DNA of 7,190 nucleotides, from the NCBI GenBank assembly GCA_017483405.1, contig JAFUWP010000158.1:1-7190 (forward strand). The letters run 5' to 3'. A model generated the notes under the pieces. It ran no database searches and was not told the origin of the DNA. It saw only the letters and a list, made by a program, of their open reading frames with translations. Positions within the stretch are counted from its first letter, which is position 1. Every line of letters begins with the position of its first letter. Both the position numbers and the translations under genes were made by a program. The DNA comes from Oscillospiraceae bacterium (GTDB lineage Bacteria > Bacillota > Clostridia > Oscillospirales > Ruminococcaceae). This document shows positions 1-5,228 of this stretch, one piece after another.

Positions 1-43
1 GTTTCTTCGCCATTGGAACGATATTTTCTATATAAACTACCGG
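1..43 (-). ncRNA. Fourth array unit, truncated by the window edge
   Basis: After repeat copy 4 only about 31 nt remain, beginning with the A-rich segment ATAGAAAATAT. By analogy it should contain the first leader hairpin, but I cannot identify a convincing stem in what is left. Its tRNA-like body would lie outside the window. Confidence 0.5.
32..43 (-). repeat. Array repeat copy 4 (CCGGTAGTTTAT)
   Basis: Identical to copies 1 and 2, and 162 bp from copy 3. The longer spacing is explained by an extra trailer hairpin after the third cloverleaf. It opens a fourth unit that leaves the window. Confidence 0.85.
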
Positions 44-46
44 AAA

Positions 47-70
47 TTTGCGCACTTATCAAAGTGCAAA
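47..70 (-). ncRNA. Trailer hairpin after tRNA-like element 3
   Basis: In the RNA, TTTGCACTT pairs with AAGTGCGCAAA around a TGAT loop, with a 2-nt bulge. The inner part is a perfect 6-bp GCACTT/AAGTGC stem (52-57 with 62-67 on the plus strand). No U-run follows and another array unit begins at once, so it looks like a processing or structural element and not a terminator. Units 1 and 2 have no equivalent. Confidence 0.6.
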
Positions 71-144
71 ACGCACAGAGGGAGTTGAACCCTCGTACTT
101 CCGGATTTGGAGGCCGGATGCTCTGACCGCTGAGCTATGTGCGC
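71..144 (-). tRNA. tRNA-like element 3, anticodon-like CCA (Trp)
   Basis: This is the most tRNA-like of the three. The acceptor GCGCACA/TGTGCGT pairs throughout with one G-U. The D stem GCTC/GAGC has loop AGCGGTCA with GG. The T stem GAGGG/CCCTC has the canonical loop TTCAACT. The anticodon arm is odd. The best pairing, TCCGG/CCGGA, leaves a 9-nt loop CCUCCAAAU. Forcing a normal 7-nt loop puts U33 and triplet CCA (108-110) in place but creates a C31-U39 mismatch. No CCA end is encoded; the next bases are TTTTGC. It could be a functional tRNA-Trp variant or a mimic. An automated tRNA finder would probably report it. Confidence 0.7.
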
Positions 145-150
145 CTGCCG

Positions 151-185
151 AACGGATTTCTCCGCTTCTGTATCTTTGGTGATAC
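151..185 (-). ncRNA. Unit 3 paired leader hairpins
   Basis: After repeat copy 3 the RNA can form GUAUC/GAUAC (arms 181-185 and 170-174, 6-nt loop). Next comes AGCGGA/UCCGUU capped by a GAAA tetraloop (151-166, including one G-U pair). This is the clearest version of the two-hairpin leader. Confidence 0.68.
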
Positions 186-193
186 TGTTTTTG

Positions 194-205
194 ATAAACT
201 AACGG
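194..205 (-). repeat. Array repeat copy 3 (CCGTTAGTTTAT)
   Basis: One mismatch (G to T at the fourth base) from the other copies, and 133 bp from copy 2. It is followed by CAAAAA. It begins only a few bases after the end of the second cloverleaf. Confidence 0.82.
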
Positions 206-208
206 TAT

Positions 209-283
209 GGTTGTACAGGGCGGATTTTTACCGCCATCCCCAGATTGAGGGTCTGGTGCTCTGATTGAGCTACTCTACAAACC
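209..283 (-). tRNA. tRNA-like element 2, anticodon-like CUC, strongly degenerate
   Basis: This is a cloverleaf of about 75 nt. The D stem is GCTC/GAGC with only a 5-nt loop lacking GG. The anticodon stem CCAGA/TCTGG is perfect. Its 7-nt loop reads CCCUCAA, giving triplet CUC (247-249) but C instead of the near-universal U33. The T stem GGCGG/CCGCC has the loop UAAAAAU in place of UUCRANU. The acceptor pairs GGTT/AACC, then a bulged U, GTA/TAC, a G-G mismatch and AG/CT. The D-loop GG and the T-loop UUC, which normally contact each other, are lost together, so the usual elbow could not form. A standard glutamate tRNA is unlikely. Confidence 0.6.
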
Positions 284-285
284 GT

Positions 286-317
286 GCTTTCGCTTCTCTT
301 TCCAGATGGGGAGAAAG
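286..317 (-). ncRNA. Unit 2 paired leader hairpins
   Basis: After repeat copy 2 the RNA can form CUUUC/GAAAG (arms 313-317 and 298-302, 10-nt loop). A minimal GC-GAAA-GC hairpin follows (286-293). The second hairpin has only two base pairs but a GNRA loop, and it sits at the place of the tetraloop hairpins in units 1 and 3. Confidence 0.55.
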
Positions 318-326
318 TGTTTTTTC

Positions 327-338
327 ATAAACTACCGG
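327..338 (-). repeat. Array repeat copy 2 (CCGGTAGTTTAT)
   Basis: Identical to copy 1 and 141 bp from it. It is followed by GAAAAAA. It lies about 10 nt after the 3' end of the first cloverleaf and before the hairpins of the second unit. Confidence 0.85.
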
Positions 339-347
339 CAGATTTTA

Positions 348-422
348 CGTCCGTATGCGGAGTCGAACCGCAGTTTTCCGCCTTAGCAGGGCGGCTGTTC
401 TTCCGATGAACTATACCTGACG
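348..422 (-). tRNA. tRNA-like element 1, anticodon-like GCU (Ser), defective acceptor stem
   Basis: This is a cloverleaf of about 75 nt. The D stem is GTTC/GAAC with GG in its loop. The anticodon stem CCGCC/GGCGG holds a 7-nt loop with U33, triplet GCU (385-387) and two As. A 5-nt variable loop follows. The T stem TGCGG/CCGCA has the canonical loop TTCGACT. The acceptor is not a clean 7-bp helix: GTA/TAC next to the core is followed by an AG/G internal loop and then CGTC/GACG. No CCA is encoded. Real tRNA-Ser(GCU) has a long variable arm, which is absent here, so seryl identity is doubtful. It may be a tRNA mimic or a decaying tRNA. Confidence 0.68.
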
Positions 423-427
423 ACCGG

Positions 428-459
428 ACGGCAAGCCGTTTTTCCTCTGTATGGCGAGG
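428..459 (-). ncRNA. Unit 1 paired leader hairpins
   Basis: Between repeat copy 1 and the first cloverleaf the RNA can form a CCUC/GAGG stem (arms 456-459 and 444-447, 8-nt loop). After this comes an ACGG/CCGU stem capped by a CUUG tetraloop (428-439), a loop type known to be very stable. The order and placement match the hairpins of units 2 and 3, although the sequences differ. Confidence 0.6.
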
Positions 460-467
460 CGTTTTAT

Positions 468-479
468 ATAAACTACCGG
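468..479 (-). repeat. Array repeat copy 1 (CCGGTAGTTTAT)
   Basis: First copy in transcription order. It lies at the predicted 5' end of the array transcript and is followed by ATAAAA. It is identical to copies 2 and 4. Confidence 0.85.
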
Positions 480-497
480 TATGTTTATCATAACATA
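480..497. promoter_or_regulatory. Inverted repeat over the array -10 box, possible operator
   Basis: The sequence TATGTT-N6-AACATA is a perfect 6-bp inverted repeat with a 6-nt centre. It covers the -10 box and probable start site of the array promoter and lies about 35 bp before the divergent SDR start codon. A repressor bound here could affect both directions. AT-rich promoters contain such symmetry by chance, so this is only a candidate. Confidence 0.35.
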
Positions 498-515
498 TTT
501 TATTCTTTTTGTCAA
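487..515 (-). promoter_or_regulatory. Sigma-A-like promoter of the tRNA-like array
   Basis: On the minus strand the -35 box TTGACA (510-515) and -10 box TATGAT (487-492) are separated by exactly 17 nt. That gives a perfect -35 and one mismatch in the -10. Transcription would begin about 7 nt downstream, near 480, immediately before the first CCGGTAGTTTAT repeat. The -35 box overlaps the ribosome site of the divergent SDR gene, so expression of the two units is physically coupled. Confidence 0.85.
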
Positions 516-530
516 GGAGTGTTTTACATC

Positions 531-1556
531 ATGAGAATCTGTTTAATCTGCCGTCAGCGAAATATCGAAGATTACGGTATCTGTCCGGCCTGTCAGAAAA
601 TGAATGATGATATGCGGAAATTAACCTGCGATTTATCCGGAAAATTCGCCGTCATTACCGGCGGAAGAATCAAAATCGGCTATGCGACTGCATTAAGACT
701 GCTCCGGATGGGCGCGTCTGTTATCGCCGTGACACGCTATCCGAAATCGGCTCTCGATACCTATCAGCAAGAACCGGATTATGATGCTTTTAAAGACAGA
801 CTCTTTATTATCGGATTCGACTTGATGCGCGTTGACCGCATTCAGGAGCTTATCAGCCGGATTGAAACGCTCTGCAACGGCAAGTTAGATATTCTCATCA
901 ATAACGCCGCCCAGACAGTCAAGAAATCCAATGATTATTACGCTCAGTTAGAAATGCAGGAAAATCACTTACAGCTCCCTTATGATGAAAAACTGATGCA
1001 GTTAACTCCGCGCGATACGATGAAATTTTCTCTCGTTCCGGAAGGTCAGGTTCTCGATTACAGTGAAACACCGACTTCCAATTCATGGGTACGCAAGCCC
1101 GAAGAAATTTCCCCTCAGGAACTTCTCGAAGTTCAGCTTATCAATGTGACTGCACCTTTTCTCTTAACCAACGGTTTAAGGCACTGTCTTGCTTATGATA
1201 ACTCCGTCAGAAAGTTTGTGATTAACGTCAGTTCGGTTGAGGGCAGATTCAACACCAAACAGAAATTAGCCCGTCATGTCCATACCAACATGGCGAAAGC
1301 TTCACTCAATATGATGACACATTCCATCGCATCTGATTTTATCCGTGATGAAATCTATGTCTATTCCTGCGACCCTGGCTGGGTATCGAATCAGTTTCCG
1401 AGTGCATACAAAATCAGTCAGGAATTCAAGCCTTATCTCAGTTTCGATGACGGCGCGATGCGGATTCTCTATCCGATTATCCTGCATATACACGATACTG
1501 AAAAAATTAAAGATTACGGGCGATTCTACAAAGATTATAAACTTATTGATTATTGA
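531..1556 (+). CDS. Short-chain dehydrogenase/reductase-like protein with N-terminal zinc ribbon
   Basis: This encodes a cytosolic protein of 341 residues. Residues 1-35 hold a CxxC-x10-CxxC knuckle (C4, C7, C18, C21), likely binding zinc. The rest is an SDR Rossmann domain: TGGRIKIG nucleotide-binding loop (43-50), NNAAQT (124-129), tetrad Asn in INVTAPF (N205), SS at 234-235, and HTNMAK around K256. The YxxxK tyrosine is replaced by Thr (T252), and the third Gly of TGxxxGxG is Lys. From memory, TGGRxKIGY, NNAxQT and HTNMAKA define an SDR subfamily found in bacteria and fungi, so these are probably subfamily traits and not damage. NAD(P) binding is likely; the substrate is unknown and ordinary dehydrogenase chemistry is doubtful. 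The ATG at 531 is preferred, with AAGGAG 11 nt upstream; a GTG at 519 overlaps that site. I found no clear promoter for this strand. It is followed at 10 bp by the LRR gene, implying an operon. Confidence 0.85.
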   Translation: MRICLICRQRNIEDYGICPACQKMNDDMRKLTCDLSGKFAVITGGRIKIGYATALRLLRMGASVIAVTRYPKSALDTYQQEPDYDAFKDRLFIIGFDLMRVDRIQELISRIETLCNGKLDILINNAAQTVKKSNDYYAQLEMQENHLQLPYDEKLMQLTPRDTMKFSLVPEGQVLDYSETPTSNSWVRKPEEISPQELLEVQLINVTAPFLLTNGLRHCLAYDNSVRKFVINVSSVEGRFNTKQKLARHVHTNMAKASLNMMTHSIASDFIRDEIYVYSCDPGWVSNQFPSAYKISQEFKPYLSFDDGAMRILYPIILHIHDTEKIKDYGRFYKDYKLIDY

Positions 1557-1566
1557 GGTGATTTGC

Positions 1567-3366
1567 ATGTATGGTGCATTAGGTGCTTTTCTCTTTATGC
1601 TGTTTAAAACTATCATAGAACTTTTCAGCAATCCCGATTTTGAAACTTGGTTCTATATCATTTTGACAACCGCTGTTGTCACTTTCATAGTCAGCGGAAT
1701 TGATAATATCAAGACGAAATATGAAATACAGAAAAAACAACAAAAATTCACGCCTCCGCCAGTCAAGCCGACTGTCAGAAAGACAATCCCCGTTCAGAAT
1801 CCAAAACCTAAGAAAAAGCCTTATCAGCCGGATGATATTTATATTCCAGCCCATTTCACAGCGAAAAGTGCAAATATTCCGGAAAAATCTATCACTGCGA
1901 AAGAAGCCGTCAATAAGGGATTCTCTTTTCAGAAAAAATCAAAATCTGTCAGAATTACCAACTATCACGGCGATGCAAAAAAATTAACCATTCCGGCTTA
2001 TATTGATAATCTGAAAGTCAACGAAATCAGTAAAAAGACTTTCTGTCGAAATCAGACAATCAGAAAACTGCTGATTCCCTCAACCATCCGGAAAATCGGA
2101 GCATCCGCATTCAGCCGGAGTCAGATTGAAATCTGTATCTTTGCCGATGGCTTGGAAATTCTTCCGGAACGGGCTTTTTCCGCCTGCCGGAATCTGAAAA
2201 AAATCCATCTGCCGAAAACACTTCATGAAATCGGTGAATCTGCCTTTGCAGGATGCAGAAATCTGAAATATGTTCATTTTCCGTTTGTCTGCTGGAAGAT
2301 TCAGAATCATGCCTTTGCTTATTCCGGATTAGAGGGATTCAGCATTGAAGCCCCTCCGCAGAGAGTGCGAAACGGAAATGCGTTTCGGTTTACGCCACTA
2401 GAAAAAAATCATGAACTGATTATCGGAAATCATGTAGACTTTCCTCAGAAATCCGGAAAAAATTATAAAGGGCGGTATGTTCTGTTAGTCGGGCAGAAAG
2501 TAAAAGAAATCGCCGTTCCGGAATGTGACTGGCTTATGTTCGGAAAGAACGCTTTCAATGATTCACATAGCTGGATTTCACTTTTCATGCATCAGGCACA
2601 CGGCAGTATCAATTTTGATTTCGCCTTTGATGCTGTCACACACAGTATACCCTTGTATTTTTATTTTTCATCGGACTATCGCTGGTCACTAAAACTTCCT
2701 TATTTTGTTCATGCCTATCGGGGAACGAGAAATGAACGGAAAGAACTCCCCTGTCATCCGGAGCGAATTGGAAATGAAAATGAATCTATCATTACACTTC
2801 CTGTCGGAAGCCGTCTGACATGGTATGACATTCAATACATGAGTTGGAAAACGACTATTCAATCCGAACGGAAAGGCATTCTGTATCGAATCGAAGAAAA
2901 TGCTTTCCATGACAGAAGGCTTGCGGTGTGCATTCTAAATTTGACTTTCTATGCAACGGATAAGAAAATTTTCTCAGATAATTGCTATAATCTATATAAA
3001 GTTATCTGGTATGAGGATAATCAGGAGATTGTGAAATATATCCCCTGTTCGGATGTCATCGGCGCGTATGCGCATAGTTCATTATTGCAGGCCTTCCGGC
3101 AGAATCCGGATAAAAATCATTTCTTCGACAGTCAGGTGATTCTCGATGCCATGCGAAAAAATACCTCCGGAGTGCATACCCGTCAGCGAATTTTCATCGC
3201 CGCGGATGCACTCCGGAGTAAGAAAAGAAAGATTGATGTAAATACAGATTTCTTTCTGCATTATCTCGAAAAGCATAAAGAACAGGCAGAACTGCTCTTT
3301 CAGGAAGTCAGTGAAGATTATCCCGAATATCTGGAATATTTCAGAGACTTACCATTTGTAGATTAA
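1567..3366 (+). CDS. Membrane-anchored BspA-like leucine-rich-repeat protein
   Basis: This protein has 599 residues. Two hydrophobic segments (about 4-20 and 28-45) form an N-terminal hairpin. A Lys-rich stretch follows, which by the positive-inside rule places the remainder in the cytoplasm. A Pro/Lys-rich linker spans about 61-95. LRR_5-type repeats run from about 138 to 260, for example LPKTLHEIGESAFAGC at 215-230, with degenerate repeat-like segments near 317-341 and 440-457. The C-terminal 100 residues are helical and resemble the tails of other Ruminococcus LRR proteins. Such proteins usually mediate protein contacts; no enzymatic motif is visible. GAGGTG lies 6 nt before the ATG and overlaps the SDR stop codon, so translation is probably coupled to that gene. 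Its 3' end overlaps the convergent hydrolase gene by 18 bp. The partner is unknown. Confidence 0.82.
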   Translation: MYGALGAFLFMLFKTIIELFSNPDFETWFYIILTTAVVTFIVSGIDNIKTKYEIQKKQQKFTPPPVKPTVRKTIPVQNPKPKKKPYQPDDIYIPAHFTAKSANIPEKSITAKEAVNKGFSFQKKSKSVRITNYHGDAKKLTIPAYIDNLKVNEISKKTFCRNQTIRKLLIPSTIRKIGASAFSRSQIEICIFADGLEILPERAFSACRNLKKIHLPKTLHEIGESAFAGCRNLKYVHFPFVCWKIQNHAFAYSGLEGFSIEAPPQRVRNGNAFRFTPLEKNHELIIGNHVDFPQKSGKNYKGRYVLLVGQKVKEIAVPECDWLMFGKNAFNDSHSWISLFMHQAHGSINFDFAFDAVTHSIPLYFYFSSDYRWSLKLPYFVHAYRGTRNERKELPCHPERIGNENESIITLPVGSRLTWYDIQYMSWKTTIQSERKGILYRIEENAFHDRRLAVCILNLTFYATDKKIFSDNCYNLYKVIWYEDNQEIVKYIPCSDVIGAYAHSSLLQAFRQNPDKNHFFDSQVILDAMRKNTSGVHTRQRIFIAADALRSKKRKIDVNTDFFLHYLEKHKEQAELLFQEVSEDYPEYLEYFRDLPFVD

Positions 3367-4269
3367 GTAAGATAATTTTTTATCCAAATCGACACGCATC
3401 TGACGGGATTCTATCGGGAAATCCCGAAGCGATTCAAAGGCACATGCCAGCACAAGCCCTGAACCTATCGGCAGAACGGATTCTATCATTGACTGCGGAA
3501 AACAGAAATGTGAACCATGTTCATAGGTCATGATTCTGTAACGGCATTTATGAGGCTTGGACTTTAATCTTTCATCGATTCTGCGGATATATCTGCAAGT
3601 ATCCCAGAGGGAATCATCTTCCGCGCCGATTAAGACCAGTCGACCGTGAATGTTTTCGACTTTGATTTTTTCTTCTTCCTGCAACGGATGAAGCCGTTCA
3701 GATTCATCGAACAAATCACGGCTCGCAATCATATCATGCCGGCGTTTTGATTCTTCCTGAATTTTCTGCCAGTATTCCGGATGACGATAAGCATAAGGCA
3801 GAAACGGGAGCTGTTTTCCTCTGTAACTGAGACTGGATTCATTCTCGGCAGGGCGTTCCCGAACGCCATCCAGACCATCACGATAGAAACCCTGCATAAT
3901 GAAATCACATGGCGTGAAAGCTAATGTCAGACGAATATCCGGAATCAGAGAGGCCGCCGCGAGTGCTAACATTCCGGTTGTGGATGCGCCGCAGATACCG
4001 ATTTTCTGACTGCCTTGTGATTTCAGCCAGCTGACAGCCTTTTCGATTCGCTCGATAGGATAGCTGTGATGACCGTAATCCTTTTTGGCCGGTGCGAGTG
4101 CCATGACATGGCATCCCAGCGGATGCAGCCATCTGACAGCGGCTTTGACTAATGTATCATCAATATCATCACCGAGCATGACTATCATCGTTTTGGAAAT
4201 CTGTTCATTTGTAGGATAGTATGCGCCATAAAATCCGTCACGTTCCGGACTGAAATATAATTTTTTCAT
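3349..4269 (-). CDS. Alpha/beta hydrolase, acyl-CoA thioester hydrolase/BAAT C-terminal type
   Basis: This is a cytosolic protein of 306 residues without a signal peptide. The nucleophile elbow is GASTTG with Ser96, after a beta strand KIGIC and before a helix rich in Ala and Leu, as in BAAT-C proteins (there usually GxSKG). The acid is D218 or D219 in LIGAEDDSLWDT, matching the family's GxxDxxWxS region. The catalytic His is H254 in YEHGSHFCFP. The complete triad suggests an active esterase or thioesterase; the substrate is unknown. AGGAG lies 6 nt before ATG at 4269. It has its own promoter at 4304-4332 but may also be read from the LRR gene 79 bp upstream on the same strand. Its last 18 bp overlap the end of the convergent membrane LRR gene, and I see no strong terminator there. 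Confidence 0.82.
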   Translation of the reverse strand: MKKLYFSPERDGFYGAYYPTNEQISKTMIVMLGDDIDDTLVKAAVRWLHPLGCHVMALAPAKKDYGHHSYPIERIEKAVSWLKSQGSQKIGICGASTTGMLALAAASLIPDIRLTLAFTPCDFIMQGFYRDGLDGVRERPAENESSLSYRGKQLPFLPYAYRHPEYWQKIQEESKRRHDMIASRDLFDESERLHPLQEEEKIKVENIHGRLVLIGAEDDSLWDTCRYIRRIDERLKSKPHKCRYRIMTYEHGSHFCFPQSMIESVLPIGSGLVLACAFESLRDFPIESRQMRVDLDKKLSYLIYKW

Positions 4270-4285
4270 AAATTTCTCCTTTATT

Positions 4286-4331
4286 CGATATGATGTTATT
4301 ATCATGATAGCACAAATCGGGAGAAATTGCA
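4286..4331. promoter_or_regulatory. Shared promoter module, copy A (hydrolase)
   Basis: A 17-bp box (4286-4302) matches the box at 5239-5255 at 15 of 17 positions, including ATGTTATTAT. An AGAAATTGCA box (4322-4331) is identical to 5275-5284. Both copies keep a start-to-start distance of 36 bp. On the minus strand the 17-bp box covers the start-site region just downstream of the -10, a typical operator place. Confidence 0.65.
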
Positions 4332-4332
4332 A
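4304..4332 (-). promoter_or_regulatory. Promoter of the hydrolase gene
   Basis: On the minus strand, -35 TTGCAA (4327-4332) and -10 TATCAT (4304-4309) are 17 nt apart. The -10 is preceded by TGC, an extended -10 (TGnTATNAT). It lies 35 bp before the start codon. Its sequence is strongly similar to the promoter between the other LRR gene and the WYL gene. Confidence 0.75.
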
Positions 4333-4348
4333 GCACTGTAAGCTGATT

Positions 4349-5161
4349 TTACAGAAAGAGATTTTTCGGTTTCTGCAAATTGTGTTCGGACTGATAATTC
4401 ATCAGAAGAATCTGACATTGAAGTTTCTGGTTATCAATGGCATATTGGATAAATTTATCAATATTATTTTTTGTGATAAAATCATAATCATCGAGAATTT
4501 TTTGAACAGAAACAGCATCATCCCTGTCAAGCAGATTCAGAAAGATTTTAGAGAAATACTGCCGGATATAGTCTTTCAGTTCTGTATTTTCCGGATTCTG
4601 AAAGAACATCTGCCAGAGCAGGTCATATTTTACAGAAGTACTGACTCTCATGCTGTAATCTTCCCTGAGAATCATTTCAATTGTACGCTGAAGATAGGTG
4701 AATTGATACCAATCTGAAAAATCTATATGAATTTTCAGATTTCTGTACCGGAGTTCATGCAGATTGTCACAACTGCTGAATGCATAAGAATCTATAAATC
4801 TGACACTATCAGGAATCCGGACAGTTTGCAGAGAATTGCAGGCAGTGAATGCCATATCACCGATTTTATAAAGATTTTCCGGCAGAATGATTTCTTCCAA
4901 AGCTTTGCAGTTTAAGAATGTCTTTGAACAGATTTTTGTCATGCCAGACGGAAGAATTATCTTTTTCAGAGAAGTACATTTCTCAAATGCGGATACACCG
5001 ATATTTTTCAGACTTTCCGGAAGGGTGATTTTTTTCAGATTTACGCAGTCTTTAAAAGCTCTGGCTTTTATCTGGGTGACACCATCCGGAACGATGACGG
5101 ATTCTTCATCATCGGTGCAGTTTATCAGGACTTTTCCGGATTTACTGTATTCGATACTCAT
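4349..5161 (-). CDS. Soluble BspA-like leucine-rich-repeat protein
   Basis: This protein has 270 residues, without a signal peptide or membrane segment, so it is probably cytosolic. Residues 24-138 are five consecutive LRR_5 repeats of exactly 23 residues, each following the pattern LPxxLxxIxxxAFxxCxxLxxIx. Residues from about 140 to 265 are predicted helical, rich in Asp, Gln and Asn, and resemble an ankyrin-like tail common in Ruminococcus LRR proteins. The role is probably protein binding; no catalytic motif is visible. ATG at 5161 is preceded by GAGGG at 9 nt. It is transcribed divergently from the WYL gene, behind a leader with a strong hairpin, and lies 79 bp upstream of the hydrolase on the same strand. 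It shares domain type with the membrane LRR protein at 1567-3366, but the two are not close copies. Confidence 0.85.
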   Translation of the reverse strand: MSIEYSKSGKVLINCTDDEESVIVPDGVTQIKARAFKDCVNLKKITLPESLKNIGVSAFEKCTSLKKIILPSGMTKICSKTFLNCKALEEIILPENLYKIGDMAFTACNSLQTVRIPDSVRFIDSYAFSSCDNLHELRYRNLKIHIDFSDWYQFTYLQRTIEMILREDYSMRVSTSVKYDLLWQMFFQNPENTELKDYIRQYFSKIFLNLLDRDDAVSVQKILDDYDFITKNNIDKFIQYAIDNQKLQCQILLMNYQSEHNLQKPKNLFL

Positions 5162-5192
5162 AAAATTTATCCCTCTTTTCAAGGTTCGGTGA

Positions 5193-5224
5193 GTTCTGCC
5201 GTCCGTCCCCACAGCCGGCAGAAC
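5193..5224 (-). promoter_or_regulatory. Stem-loop in the 5' leader of the soluble LRR gene
   Basis: The leader RNA contains GTTCTGCCG and CGGCAGAAC, a perfect 9-bp stem with a 14-nt G-rich loop, about 30 nt before the start codon. No U-run follows, so it is not an intrinsic terminator. It could stabilise the mRNA, bind a regulator or act as a DNA inverted repeat next to the WYL gene's -35 box. Confidence 0.6.
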
Positions 5225-5228
5225 CGGA

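Larger units (their letters stand above)
1..480 (-). ncRNA. Tandem array of structured tRNA-like RNA units
   Basis: This stretch has no convincing protein gene. Read on the minus strand it is a series of units of 133 to 162 nt. Each unit begins with CCGGTAGTTTAT plus A-rich sequence, continues with two short hairpins, and ends with a 74-75 nt cloverleaf carrying recognisable D, anticodon and T arms. Three units are complete and a fourth is cut by the left edge. A strong promoter just outside (487-515) would start the transcript at about 480, directly before the first repeat, so the whole array is probably one polycistronic RNA. The hairpins are conserved in position and pairing but not in sequence. 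I do not recognise the family. Alternatives are an unusual or decaying tRNA operon of phage or plasmid origin, or a processed set of tRNA mimics. The 3' end and total unit number lie outside the window. Confidence 0.72.

Noticed and set aside
47..70. Intrinsic terminator of the array
   Set aside because: The hairpin is good, but no U-run follows on the transcribed strand and another array unit begins directly afterwards.
71..422. Three ordinary functional tRNA genes
   Set aside because: Acceptor mismatches, C33, a missing T-loop UUC, an oversized anticodon loop, a short variable loop with a Ser anticodon and absent CCA make normal function doubtful. They are called tRNA-like instead.
32..479. 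Repeat/spacer layout as a CRISPR array
   Set aside because: The repeats are only 12 bp, spacing is 133-162 bp, and the intervening sequences share tRNA-like structure. No cas gene is present.
519..530. Upstream GTG start for the SDR gene
   Set aside because: The GTG overlaps the AAGGAG ribosome site. The ATG at 531 has that site upstream and starts right before the first zinc-ligand Cys.
1302..1854. Antisense open frames opposite the SDR and LRR genes
   Set aside because: They have no ribosome sites, biased composition and no recognisable protein features. They overlap well-supported genes and are frame shadows.
3371..3427. Terminator hairpins at the convergent gene ends (GATAA/TTATC and TCGGG/CCCGA)
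   Set aside because: Both stems are only 5 bp, lie inside the hydrolase coding region and lack a proper U-tract at the right distance.
4304..5192. Plus-strand open frames opposite the soluble LRR gene
   Set aside because: The minus-strand frame has five exact 23-residue LRR repeats. The opposite frames are Phe/Ile-rich shadows without start signals.
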